Source: Stemphylium vesicarium (lineage: Eukaryota > Ascomycota > Dothideomycetes > Pleosporales > Pleosporaceae). Taken from it: a stretch of DNA of 55,155 nucleotides. Positions within the stretch are counted from its first letter, which is position 1. Each line of letters starts with the position of its first letter. The DNA is taken from contig QXCR01000175.1 of assembly GCA_004380135.1 (NCBI GenBank), positions 1-55,155 on the forward strand. Reading direction: 5' to 3'. A model generated the notes under the pieces. The model was not told the DNA's origin, searched no databases, and saw nothing but the letters and a program-made list of their open reading frames with translations. Positions 42,943 to 52,796 of this stretch are shown here, piece by piece. The position numbers and the translations under genes are program-made.

Positions 42943-43174
42943 TATAATACTTAGGCTAAAGGCCTATAGTTAGGCGCATTTAGTCCTAATATATTTACTT
43001 CTTATACTCGCGCCTTAGCGAAGATACTTACTTTTAACTTACGCTTCGCGCAAAAGAAGAGAGGTAAGAATTATTCTTCTTACTACCCCCCACCTAGTGT
43101 AGTAATATAGAGCCATCCCCCACTATTCTATTGCAGTGTGAAGCAAATACTATTGCCTATAACTGCCCCTTACA
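42943..43174 (+). repeat. 3' LTR of the gypsy element
   Basis: 232 bp, matching the 5' LTR. Here the pattern is reversed: the first about 140 bp are RIP-mutated, while the last about 90 bp (from about 43085) are nearly intact and end CCCCTTACA. Confidence 0.92.
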
Positions 43175-43419
43175 TTTTAGCCGCTTATATCTATATTATT
43201 AGTCCCTTACTTATTTACTACCTCTACACCTTCTCCTCTAGCTTTAACGCTAACGCTTTAGGCCTACTAGCCCTAAAATAAGAGCTCTACTTTATTACTT
43301 AATATATCTATAGCCCTATAGCCTAGAACCTAGATAGAGTCTTTTTAACTAGTAGAAATTACCCCACTAGACTATATATACTACTAAGACCTAAAAAATA
43401 GGAGCGCCTAAGTACTATA
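43175..43419. other. AT-rich remnant of an older repeat
   Basis: After the TTTTA duplication this is the right-hand continuation of the sequence into which the gypsy element inserted. Heavily RIP-like; no coding relic recognised. Confidence 0.5.
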
Positions 43420-43851
43420 ACGTACCTCACGGGTTGACGGACCACACGGGTTGGCGGGACACCTTATTTTACTAGAGAAAATCAATAATCTAAGACTTAA
43501 TAACTCTAGATATGCTAATTAGATCTCTTTAAAACTTTTTAATAAAGTTTCTATATATAGAAAGATTACTTTAGTAGAGTTTTAGGCCGCTAAGCCTAAA
43601 AAAAAGAAGTTTTACTTTTTTACTAAGGAATTTTAGCGTATTATTTTAAAAACTAAATAGCTCTAGCCTTATTAGACTAGAGCTCTCTAAATTCTAACGT
43701 TATAACTTTTATATATATAGAAATATTATATTAAATTTTTAGAAATTTTCAATTAGTAAATTTAGAGTTATTAAGTCTTAGATTATTAATTTTCCCTAGT
43801 AGAATAAGGTGTCCCGCCAACCCGTGTGGTCCGTCAACCCGTGAGGTACGT
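43420..43851. mobile_element. 432-bp MITE sharing ends with the pogo-type transposon
   Basis: Flanked by TA dinucleotides (43418-43419 and 43852-43853). Terminal inverted repeats begin ACGTACCTCACGGGTTG and extend with few mismatches for about 90 bp. The first about 43 bp are nearly the same as the ends of the 43971-46043 element, so that element's transposase could have moved it. The interior is AT-rich and non-coding. Confidence 0.82.
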
Positions 43852-43970
43852 TATAGGTATATTCTTCTTTTATAATTTGCGTTCTTTATATAGTATTTAT
43901 AATAAGATTAAGATACTAAAGCTTTAGCTTACTACTTTAGCTAAATAGCTTAATTATATAAAAAGAGCTA

Positions 43971-44041
43971 ACGTACCTCACGGGTTGGCGGGCCACACGG
44001 GTTGGCGGGACACTTTTGCCAAGCCCCCACCAAACTCTACC
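43971..44041 (+). repeat. Left terminal inverted repeat of the pogo-type element
   Basis: Begins ACGTACCTCACGGGTTGGCG and contains the 14-bp unit CACGGGTTGGCGGG twice. Confidence 0.88.
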
Positions 44042-44099
44042 CTATTCTGGCGCAAAATAGCCCACTTTGGCCCTACATAGTATAACTTGATATGAGATA

Positions 44100-45962
44100 T
44101 TATTTAGAATCTACTTCTACTGCTTGCTTACACGTACGCGCGTTATGCCCAGTCTGATGACACCGTCCACACCGCCTTTGAGTTGGCTCACCTCCTTCAG
44201 CGCGCACCCGCTTCTTTGGCTTCTTCCCATCACTACGCGCTCCAAACTCCTCTAGAGCAGTTAGACGAGCCCTATCCTTAACTATTAAGGCCCCCTTTGC
44301 CTAAACCCGCTTCCTTTTATGCGATCTACGCCGCGTAGTAGCCTTATTTGCTATTTAAAGCTCTATAATCTCCTTTTACGCTAACACTAGCTTATACGCG
44401 ATAATCGCTACCCCCTTTAAGACTTTCTTAAAGGCCTCTACTATAGATATTAGTAAGCTATCTAGATACCTCTAAATTCTTGCCTTTACGAGCGTTAATT
44501 ATAACTCTAATTTAAGAGTATTACTAGGGGTTTACAACTACTAGGGCTTATTATTAATAGGTAGTAGTAGTAATAGAGTACGTAGCTAGACGTTAAGAGC
44601 TACTATAACTTATTCTAGGTTAAATAGGACTAATTTAGCGCCTTAAAACTCTTCTTTGTAATGGGCGGGCGACAGCCCAGCGTACGACTACACAGTACGC
44701 CCATTTAGCCAAAAGGCTGGCACAAGACAACAAAGCATAGGCGTTGTCTTGGTGTAGTCGGTACTTATCATCGTCATCTGAGGTCTCTTGACTCTCAGGC
44801 CTTAGCGTAGCCCCACTTAGGCGTAGCGCATTCTCTTTTTAGGGCGTAGCCCATCACATTCTTAGATATTACTAGAAGTAATTATAGCATTATAGGCGCG
44901 TATAAAGTATAGTAGAAACTCTAGTTTTATAATGTAAGTAATCTAGTTGCGTATAAGATTTTCGGCTTGGCGCCCGTACGCCGTCTTTAAAGGCGAGAAA
45001 CAACCTACATTAAGAGGCTGCAGGAGGTGCGATAAGTGTGGAGGCATGCAGATAGTGATAATCTTATTCTCCTTATAGTACTGCTAGAATTCGAGCGAGT
45101 CGTGGCTCTTATAGCCGTCAATTGTGAGTAGTTAGTAGCTACTAACTACCCTCTTCTTTATATGCTTATTAAAGTGCTTTAACTATTATAGACTAAGCTT
45201 GTTTATTATCTAGCTATTCTTAGAGACTATAATAACCTAGTCCTAAGGTAGAGCCTTCTTTTTATACTAGATAAAGAGGTGCTAGTAGCCCTTAAAGATA
45301 ATAAAGAGTAGAATAGCCTACTCTATTATATTAATACTCTAGATAACTATTATCTACTCTCTATTACTTTACTATACTAATTTTAGCCGTCCTTATCGCT
45401 CTAAAGCTATAATAACTACTCTAGTTAATATCTAGCCTATTATAAAGCCTACCTTATTAAAGTTATACGTGTCTTTATCTAAAATGCCGTACTTAGCTTT
45501 AATATTAGCTACTAGGCCGAACTAGCCTTATATAATCTTAGGATCCTCGCAGAGGGCTCTTTTATAATCGTACTTGCGATTAAACTTCGTTGTGAGCTCA
45601 GGGCGGCGCTTGACGAACGTACTAGGCCAGTTTAAGCCGATATGACCCATATTGCGCTCCGCGCGCAAGGAATTGGCCATATCAGCCACAGCTGCGAGCC
45701 TAGGGGGAAATCCACGAGTAACAAGGTCGAGTATATGCTCAACGAGCACATCCTCCTTAGTCTTCTCTAGATTCCTAGATTTAGGCTAGCAATCTACTTA
45801 TAAAAGTCGTCTAGCGCGTTAATAGCTTAGTATTATTTAAGAGACGTTATAGATAGCTATAGCGCGTTATAAGAAGAGTGTCGCGTCTACTTTAAGAGCT
45901 TAAAGGGTAGTCTATATCTAACGTTTGTTAGAAGGTTCTATCTAGTATTATTAGTAAGGCAT
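44100..45962 (-). pseudogene. Degraded pogo/Fot1-family transposase
   Basis: Apparent start ATG at 45962, end TAA at 44102-44100. The least damaged part (45749-45528) is a CENP-B/Tc5-type DNA-binding domain with RGFPPRLAAVADMANSL, NWPSTFVKRRPELTTKF and YDYKRALCEDPK. Further on are DDE-domain relics: LLTIDGYKSHDSLEFQQYYK (about 45125-45065) and CMPPHLSHLLQPLNVGCFSP. The C-terminus keeps a CCHC knuckle, CGRCHQTGHNARTC (about 44150). Many stops lie between, and a 202-bp insertion interrupts the DDE domain. The two ends of the frame escaped RIP. Confidence 0.87.
44657..44858. mobile_element. 202-bp insertion (solo LTR or MITE) nested in the transposase
   Basis: It starts TGTAATGGGC and ends GCCCATCACA, flanked on both sides by TTCTT. 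The transposase reading frame resumes on either side, proving insertion. TG..CA ends plus a 5-bp duplication fit a solo LTR; the imperfect inverted ends would also fit a small MITE. It is not RIP-mutated, so it is probably the youngest insertion. Confidence 0.78.
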
Positions 45963-45972
45963 CGCGTGCATA

Positions 45973-46043
45973 GGTAGAATTTGGTGGGGGCTTGGCAAAA
46001 GTGTCCCGCCAACCTGTGTGGCCCGCCAACCCGTGAGGTACGT
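45973..46043 (-). repeat. Right terminal inverted repeat of the pogo-type element
   Basis: Inverted match to 43971-44041, with one unit changed from CACGGG to CACAGG in the outward reading, a RIP-type G-to-A change. Confidence 0.88.
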
Positions 46044-46083
46044 TATCTTTAGACTATTAGCTTTAAGAGAAAAAGAATTATTA

Positions 46084-46315
46084 TATAAAGAGTAGTTATA
46101 GGTAATAGTATTTACTTTATACTATAATAAAATAGTAGGAGATAACTCTATATTACTATACTAAGGGGGTAGTAGTAAGAAGAATAATTCTTATCTCTCT
46201 TCCCTTGCGCGAAGCGCAGGTTAAAAGCAGGTATCTTCGCCAAGGCGCGAGTGCAAGAAGCAAACATGTTGGGACTGAATGCGCCCAACTGCAGGCCTTC
46301 GGCCTGAGTGTTACA
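46084..46315 (-). repeat. Third copy of the gypsy LTR, inverted
   Basis: 232 bp, same length and ends as the two direct LTRs; the host-facing end (46190-46315) is intact. Confidence 0.9.
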
Positions 46316-47698
46316 GCTGGCATTCGGAGTTGTCTCGGCAAAGGGCTGGCGTATACCGAGATGACACTGACCATCGGCCATCTCCTTTGGCTTGGCGATT
46401 TCAAGTTGGTTGCTGACGCTGAATTGGCCGCAGTGGGCCGTGGGAGTAGAAACCTTGGGGTGGAGGGGAGACATCGGGAGGGCGAGTATCAGTTGTACGA
46501 TCATATTGCTGGGCAGAAGAATGGGCCCTAGTTACAATTTACGAAGAGGGCCGAAGTACAATAGTATGGTTAGCGTGATTTTCTACTTGCATTTTACATC
46601 TTATGACTGGTTATCTGTACATAGACTCTTTTCCTTGCTAGCATGTCATTGATTGTTATTTTTACGTTCGTGGCAGTGGCGCTGGTGGATAGATATATTC
46701 CAACCTCATTACTATTCATTACAAAGTCCTTGCAGCTTCAGGAATTTTGATCAACTAATGCTACAACCCGCCATGGTCTCAGCCAATTCGAAAGCATGCA
46801 AGCACTGTAGAGACTTCAAAAAACTGAGAAGTGGAGGTCTGAGTGAACTGAAATGATGATCGACGACGGGACTTGATATTCAAAGTAGGAAAGGGACTGT
46901 ACACACTATGATACGAGCTTAAAAATGTCAGCGTGGTTAGAAAACATATAGTCATAATATAAATAAAAAACTACGATAGGTAGAGTTTGTTCATCTAGCC
47001 TACACGCTAAATGCAAGTAATAACGTCTATCTAGCCCAATGCACCTATAGAAATAGGGTTGTGAAATGGAATTGGGGACTAGCCTACTGTAAGCAAAATT
47101 GTTCAAAAAGACACATAACAATTTATTCAAAGCTAGTTAAAGGGTGATTTGTCTGCGCGTTGATGCTTCTCTGTCGCCGAATCTTTCGATTAAGTTTCTT
47201 TTAAGCTTTTTTGGCTGATACATAGAAGAATTGTAATGTTCTCTAAAGATAATATGCTTCTCGTGTTTATTAATCGCATGTTTGTCTCTTACGATACCTT
47301 GGGCGATCTTAATACTGCATGTGATTTTGCGAGAACAAGCATGTGACTTAGCTAGCCACTAGGTCAAGTGCTCTATATGCAATCCTCACGATATCTCACA
47401 ATCAATCGACTTCGCACCGCTGGGGATTTTTTATACGAGGTAAATCAATTGAATATCAGACTCTATGGACTAAACGAGTGAAAAGCTAAACAAACGAAAA
47501 CATCTAGTCTAGCACCTCCAAGTCTGGCAGGTTCTCCCAACACACTTCATCATCATCTCTTAAAACATACGACTCCCAAGATGCCAAAACAGAAAGCTGA
47601 ACTGAAACTTCGAAAGAAACAAGCAACACTAACAATCGATACACTCCTTCACTAAACTCCAACGAGATCAAAGAATCCAACAAGATCTAGAGCGCCAT
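46316..47698. other. Right flank of the transposon island
   Basis: 1.4 kb of normal-composition sequence at first, then AT-rich without the strict CpA loss of RIP. No gene is supported. A frame at 46148-46504 (minus) runs across the LTR border and is spurious. Confidence 0.5.
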
Positions 47699-48637
47699 TC
47701 AGCAGTCAAAGTCGCAGTTGATCTCGCGGTGGCGGGCATTGTTTGCGTCATCGACCCAGTTGCCCAGCTTGCAGCGGCTGTCGTTGGTATTCCAGTAGCG
47801 ACCAAGGTACCAGAAGCCGACGCTGTCGCCGTTAGGAATGACGATGATTCCAATCAGTAGGCTGCTGCCGAGCAAGCGCAGCGGGTCCCCGTCGCCGACG
47901 GAGACGCGGACTTGATGCCCAAGGACGACGCCCTTGTCGTTGTGCACATCGAACTCAAGGTCGAAGCGGTCCCTGGGTCCATCAGTTCGGTCGTTGTCCC
48001 ACTGATTGAGGGAGATGGCGCATTTATCGTTCGCGGCGTGTGCCTTGATGGGGGCCACGTTGCGCTTGGAAGAGCTGCCCTTGATGACTTCCATATGGTT
48101 TGGGTCATCCATCTTGAGACGGACGACCTTGGTGACGACGGGGGGCAGGTGGAGCCACTCCTCGCGGTGCCAAACCGACGTTTCATCCCAATTTGTGCCG
48201 CTGGTTTCAGACGGCAACAGAACATAAACTGTCCCAGAACATTCCCTGGCGAAGACCCTAGACGCCATATTCCAAAACTGGCCGGCCTTTTTGGAGCCAA
48301 CCATGTTCGGTATGACCTGGTAGGGCCAGGTGTCGTCTGTCCACCATTCTTTGAGAACCTTATAACCTTTGAGATAGTCCCGCTTGTCGCGCTCTGCCTT
48401 GACAGCTTCAATACTGCCGACCTTGGAGTAGAAGAGACAGGTGTCCTTTCCTATGCTTCCTAGGTGGTCACTCACATCGGCCTCGCTGGGTGGAGGTGGA
48501 GTAGGTGGCGGCGGTGGGGGAGGGGGACCAGGAGGCGCCGGAGGTGCACGACCTTTGAGGACGTTGTTTGCAGCAGTAGGTGCACCAAAGGAGGTGGTGA
48601 AGAAAGCGGCACCGGCGATAACGGATGACAGCTTCAT
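47699..48637 (-). CDS. Secreted protein of unknown family with poly-proline linker
   Basis: Intronless, 312 residues, start ATG 48637. A clear signal peptide, MKLSSVIAGAAFFTTSFG, precedes a short pro-like stretch and a proline linker (PPPPPPPPTPPPP, about residues 37-50). The globular part begins ADVSDHLGSIGKDTCLFYSK. Notable segments are LKEWWTDDTWPYQVIPNM, QFWNMASRVFARECSG, WHREEWLHLPPVVTKVVRLK, DRFDLEFDVHNDKGVVLGHQ, and a C-terminal RCKLGNWVDDANNARHREIN ending CDFDC. Six cysteines could form three disulfides. I recognise no enzyme family. Its location 1.4 kb from a RIP-affected island, size and secretion make it a candidate effector. Expression in the host would have to be shown. It looks intact. 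Confidence 0.8.
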   Translation of the reverse strand: MKLSSVIAGAAFFTTSFGAPTAANNVLKGRAPPAPPGPPPPPPPPTPPPPSEADVSDHLGSIGKDTCLFYSKVGSIEAVKAERDKRDYLKGYKVLKEWWTDDTWPYQVIPNMVGSKKAGQFWNMASRVFARECSGTVYVLLPSETSGTNWDETSVWHREEWLHLPPVVTKVVRLKMDDPNHMEVIKGSSSKRNVAPIKAHAANDKCAISLNQWDNDRTDGPRDRFDLEFDVHNDKGVVLGHQVRVSVGDGDPLRLLGSSLLIGIIVIPNGDSVGFWYLGRYWNTNDSRCKLGNWVDDANNARHREINCDFDC

Positions 48638-49657
48638 GGTGGAAGTAGTTGGCGATGGAAGCTTACACTATCGTCTTAGGCTTGTTTATATTGAAGTTTC
48701 AGAGTAGAGTTGAGTAGTTGAGTTGAAGATTGTGAAGATTGTGATGCTAATGATGATCAAATCTCTGGACTTCAAGACCACATTAATATAGGTAACTTGT
48801 GTGGTAAATGCCGGGTACGGTAAAAATCTACTACACTCCACAACAACTCAGATGCTTACCACCAATGTTTGTTTCATTACTATCACGCAAGTCTGAAAAA
48901 GGCAAAAGATCAATACTGTGCTTGGACATGTAGTGCAGGCGGCCATTACTAGCGCCCTGCTCATCATCAAAGTCTTTTTTACTATTACATCGTTACTGAA
49001 ATCAGTAAGTCGGTGTTACTTTACTTTTGTGTGTATTTATGTTGTGTATAGGTATCATACAAAAGTCAAACTTAACTGAAACAGGTAAGTCTATCTACCT
49101 GTGTAACTAACTAAAGCGTGGTGGTGAGAGTGATAACGCAATCGCGACGCGGGCCGGGTGTTGCTGAGCGGCCTAAGCGGTTGCCCCACCTAAGCTTCGC
49201 ACACCACTGTTCTCACAATCTAGCTTTTTAGTAACGACCACGACACCCACCGCAAATTTCAAAGTCGCGCGCGGTGGGTAGCTGATGCCGATCGTCAACC
49301 ATAGTACAGCATCGGCAAGTTTTCGAATACGATACGACGGATCTTCTCGCTCTTCTTCCAGATTACTATATTTATGGTCACGGTTGCTGACATACCGCTC
49401 AGTAAGGAAAATCTAAGGCGGCGCAGTTCAGTCACGTAACAGTGTGTTGAATCCAGCTAGGGCTGAGAGGGGGTAAGATCTGCACAAGGTGGCCGCCTGA
49501 TATACAACCAAATTTTCCATTTCCCACCTCTTTCCTCCTATCACTACCACTTTCCTATTTTTTCTTTGTTTGCGAAAACGAAAAATAAACCAATAATCTA
49601 GATACTTAGTCTGAAGTCATTGCACATTTCAAACACGCTCTCACCACCGTACAACCG
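48638..49657. promoter_or_regulatory. Divergent promoter region between secreted and ankyrin genes
   Basis: 1.0 kb between two divergent start codons. No gene is supported. C/T-rich just before 49657, as in many fungal leaders. Confidence 0.45.
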
Positions 49658-50524
49658 ATGGCAGACAACACGAGCAAAAAAAAAGAGCGTTTCGATGCGC
49701 GCGCGCTCGCCGCTGTCGAGTCAAACGACATCACCTTCCTCCAAAACTTGCTGAATCAGCGCTTGGCCGAAGACCCCAATGCTTTCCTCCCTTACGCCAA
49801 CTTAGGTGACTCCCTCGGAAGAGCGTTGGAGCTGTCCCGGTACGACATGGCCGATGAGCTCTTTAAGCGCGGTGCTGAGTGGAACGATGGGACTATGGCT
49901 GATGTCCTGGCGGGGGCACGAGAGGACAATGAATGGAATACACAAGCCATCGATATTGCAATGGCGCACGGCTGGAACATCGACGAGCATTATGAGCATG
50001 TCGGCTCCGCCCTTGTCTACACCGTCAGTGAATCAGAGAGTGGCCCGAATTATCCTAGCGGCGATACTGTCTGTCTCAAAATGGCTTCGTACCTATTGTC
50101 GAAGGGAGCCGACGTAGACGAGGGCGACCAGACGGGTAACAACCCGCTCGAGCTGGCCTGTGTTAAGGGTGATAAGCATATGGTAGCACTGTTGCTCGCG
50201 CATAATGCAACGACAGAGAAGGCGCCCAAGGCCCTTCTTCAAGCCGCCCGTAACGGCAACATTGAAATCATGCAGATGCTGCTGGACCACGGCGCCAACG
50301 TTAATGCACACCCATACGGGACGTATACCACACTCCCCCAGCAACGAGAACGCGAGAGCTGGGGCTCGGCGCTACATTGTGCAATCGAGAAAGGGCACAC
50401 CGAGGCGGTCAGCTTTCTCCTAGAGAAGGGTGCGGCCAAGGAGTACAAGAATAAGCTGAACATGACGGCATTGGATCTTGCGAAGAAATTGGGATATGAC
50501 GAGATTGTGCAGTTATTGCAATAG
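49658..50524 (+). CDS. Ankyrin-repeat protein
   Basis: Intronless, 288 residues, start ATG 49658 in good context. Repeats are recognisable from about residue 70 on. The best are NPLELACVKGDKHMVALLLA, LLQAARNGNIEIMQMLLDHG with GANVNAHP, ALHCAIEKGHTEAVSFLLEK and TALDLAKKLGYDEIVQLLQ at the very C-terminus. The N-terminal 60 residues (ARALAAVESNDITFLQNLLN) form a diverged first repeat. No other domain is attached, so it is a pure protein-binding scaffold with unknown partner. Stand-alone ankyrin proteins of this size are numerous in Pleosporales and vary between strains. Confidence 0.88.
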   Translation: MADNTSKKKERFDARALAAVESNDITFLQNLLNQRLAEDPNAFLPYANLGDSLGRALELSRYDMADELFKRGAEWNDGTMADVLAGAREDNEWNTQAIDIAMAHGWNIDEHYEHVGSALVYTVSESESGPNYPSGDTVCLKMASYLLSKGADVDEGDQTGNNPLELACVKGDKHMVALLLAHNATTEKAPKALLQAARNGNIEIMQMLLDHGANVNAHPYGTYTTLPQQRERESWGSALHCAIEKGHTEAVSFLLEKGAAKEYKNKLNMTALDLAKKLGYDEIVQLLQ

Positions 50525-50795
50525 ATCATGTTACCCTGGATGCATTAGTACGATCTGAAGAGAACATTCCATCCACTCAATGTATTTACCTATAAGTTTG
50601 AACACAAGGAGGGTACACTTCTAACTTTTCGGGTGTAAGCAATCATTCGTCGAAGAAGATTCTCTCTTTTTCGTTACTTCAACATCGGTAACGCTTTCGT
50701 GTGCTATGACATTGCTCTCTAAAATTTCTCGAAGATATATACTTGTAACAGTTGGGGACGACTATGCCAACCATTGCCCTTTTACTCACTCCAAT

Positions 50796-52232
50796 TCAAG
50801 ACCACAGGATCAAATTCTCTAACTCCCCGTCCCGAGCCGGAAGATAGCCTACAAAGGAGCTCACGGTGAATCTGACGGCCGGCTTGGGATGTTCCTTTGA
50901 CGTGTCGCACGCTTTTACCTCATGAAAATTTCGTGGGTTGAAGAATGTCAGGTCACCTAGAGCAGGCTTCATGGCCTTAAAGGTGTGACCCTCCAGCATC
51001 TGCGGATGGTACGAATCTTTAGGAAACTCCTTTCGCCATGCCATGTCGTCTTGCGGAGCGCGCCACTGTCTATCGTAGATTAGTGTGTCACCACCGGGCA
51101 CTTGGTTGAGGAGGATGTTCCAGGTAAGCTGCGCGACCGACTGGCTGACAGACCAGCCCACAGCCTCCTACACATGTCTTGAGTGTTGAGACTCGTCGTG
51201 CTGATACGCCAAAATTTCAGTTTGATTGAACTTACATAAGGCGCGAAATCAGCGTGCACATGCATGCCGGCGTCGACCGCCCTTAGGATGCCGGCATAGT
51301 ATTCCCTGCCATCCTCTTCGTGTGCCACCTGCACTATCATTCCGGTAGTTTCTTGTAGTTTCGAGGCTACGCGCTGCAGGACGTCGATGCCGGCCTCGTC
51401 CCTCCAGCGATTTTGGAGGGCGTAAGCGGCTGGCGTGTTTGCGAAGTACGCAGGCTTATCTGAAGTGAAGGAGAAAATTGGTTAGTCGCTACTGGGGAGA
51501 AGATGACTTGATAGTTCATGAGGGTGGTATCTTACCTTTGATATGATCATACTGTGTTATCCCCGCTACGCCCACTCGTGGCCATGTTGTTTCAGTATCA
51601 TAGCTACCCTAGTAAATTAATGTTAGATGACGCAGCCGCTAATTAGACTATGATGTTACAGTGTAAGCAGTGAGAGAAAGTTGCTATGCATAAGCTGATG
51701 TCTTCTTCTTCTGTGTAGCTGTCGTAGTAGCCTTATATAGGGCTATTACGATGATCTGTTTACATGACGTATCGATGATCGCGATAGGCGCAGCAGGTGC
51801 TGCTCAAGAGCAGGAGGAACCATCTCTCCACCACGTAGCACACGAATGTCCCTACCTCATAAACCGTCACATATAAAAGAATAACGTAATATAATACAAT
51901 AAAATAAACCCACTTACAATTTCGTGAGTGGCCACAGTTTCGAGCATCCTGGCGCATTCTGGCGCCAACAGGAAGCTCTTCTCTCTTAACACCGGAACTC
52001 TGTTGGCAAAAACATCGAGAACCGACGTCCGTGTGATGGCTTGATCTTGCAAAGTCCTCCAGCTTGTCTGCAGGTTGTATTTTGACGAAGGACTGAAGCA
52101 GTCGACCTCTCCGCCCGCGCTGGAGACGTTGCCCTCTCTCGCGGGAAGGTTGAAGAAAGTTCGCGTAGTAGTTTGTGGGAACCGAGATGAGGAGAGAGAA
52201 AGTTGTTCAATTGAGAGAGCTACACAGAGCGA
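50796..52232 (-). CDS. 2-oxoglutarate/Fe(II)-dependent oxygenase-like protein, start unresolved
   Basis: At least 327 residues in four exons: up to 52232-51918, then 51608-51536, 51459-51236 and 51167-50796; all introns are GT..AG and phases agree. The jelly-roll iron site is visible: HADF (H-x-D) in MHVHADFAPY, the second His in FFNPRNFHEVKACD and the 2-oxoglutarate-binding Arg in AVRFTVSSF. NILLNQVPGGDTLIYDRQW between them fits the fold. Upstream conserved-looking blocks are FFNLPAREGNVSSAG, VFANRVPVLREKSF and YFANTPAAYALQNRWRDE. The frame is open from a TAA at 52235-52233, yet has no ATG before the MLETVA region, so a short first exon upstream is likely. Oxygenases of this kind hydroxylate small molecules or proteins; the substrate is unknown. 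It is divergent from the ABC transporter. Confidence 0.75.
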
Positions 52233-52796
52233 TTATATACATGAGTGGAGTTTCTGGAGCATTCTAGATCAGCAAGTAATACACGATCACGGGAACAAGG
52301 TGCCAAGGCTGACATAGTTGTCATGTTAGAAAGTGACAAATCAGCCCCAAAGTCGAAAGCGCAAAATATTCGCATTCAAATCAATGTGCATGAAAGCTCC
52401 TTTTCACTGCTTCAAGTAATTGAGCAGTTCGTGATACGTCAGAGTACCTTATCAGGTTTCTGCATTCGATTTGGCCCCCTCAGCTCAGGCCTCGGTCAGC
52501 TGCAACCTGTCGTAAGCCGCGCCAAGTCAGCTTCATCGTAGTAATCTGCTCTACTAAAGATACAGTAAAATCTGACATTCCATGTATTTTTAGATGCTAT
52601 TTCCCCGTATCATGTTTATCTATCCGCATGATAATGCATGCGTCCACCCCCCTTGAGATGCGCAGAAAACCTCTTGCATTGTCCCGTTTGAGCTCTGCAA
52701 ATGTTGACAATGGAATCAAAGAAGTCTATGTCGCCAGACTAATCTACTTTTTTCCTCCTTGAGAACCTCGAAACGCTGCGCCCCATCGCCGCCGCC
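52233..52796. promoter_or_regulatory. Divergent promoter between oxygenase and ABC transporter
   Basis: About 560 bp separating two divergent genes, and probably containing the missing first exon of the oxygenase. A shared promoter would allow co-regulation. No defined operator is seen. Confidence 0.45.

Larger units (their letters stand above)
36581..43174 (+). mobile_element. Ty3/gypsy LTR retrotransposon, full length, RIP-degraded
   Basis: 6.6-kb element bounded by two 232-bp LTRs beginning TGTAACACTC (left) or its mutated form (right) and ending TTATA/TTACA. It is flanked by a 5-bp target duplication TTTTA (36576-36580 and 43175-43179). A polypurine tract (AGAGAAGGAGAC, about 42930-42941) precedes the right LTR. 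The plus strand carries relics of gag, a CCHC knuckle, protease, reverse transcriptase, RNase H and integrase in gypsy order. Most of the interior shows RIP-type loss of CpA/TpG with dozens of stops. It is incapable of autonomous movement. Confidence 0.92.
43971..46043 (-). mobile_element. Pogo/Fot1-type DNA transposon (Tc1/mariner superfamily)
   Basis: 2073 bp flanked by TA target duplications (43969-43970, 46044-46045). Terminal inverted repeats of about 71 bp (43971-44041 and 45973-46043) differ at about two positions, both G-to-A or C-to-T. Each end contains two tandem copies of CACGGGTTGGCGGG, likely paired transposase-binding sites. The minus strand encodes a degraded transposase. A 202-bp element is nested inside it. 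Confidence 0.88.
43853..46315 (-). mobile_element. Truncated inverted second copy of the gypsy element, split by a DNA transposon
   Basis: Reading leftwards from 46315, the sequence repeats the first about 390 bp of the gypsy element: the whole 5' LTR (46315-46084) and about 40 bp of interior to 46044. After the pogo-type insertion it resumes at 43970 and runs to about 43853 (equivalent to 36852-36970). It then ends at the MITE; beyond the MITE I see no further match. The outermost 125 bp are unmutated, the rest RIP-mutated. Confidence 0.82.

Noticed and set aside
36400..46300. AT-rich block as a centromere or as bacterial or organellar insert
   Set aside because: Clear retroelement and transposon structure with RIP-type dinucleotide loss explains the composition; no satellite array or organellar gene is seen.
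46148..46504. 118-codon minus-strand frame at the island's right edge
   Set aside because: It crosses the junction between an LTR and host DNA, so it cannot be an evolved gene.
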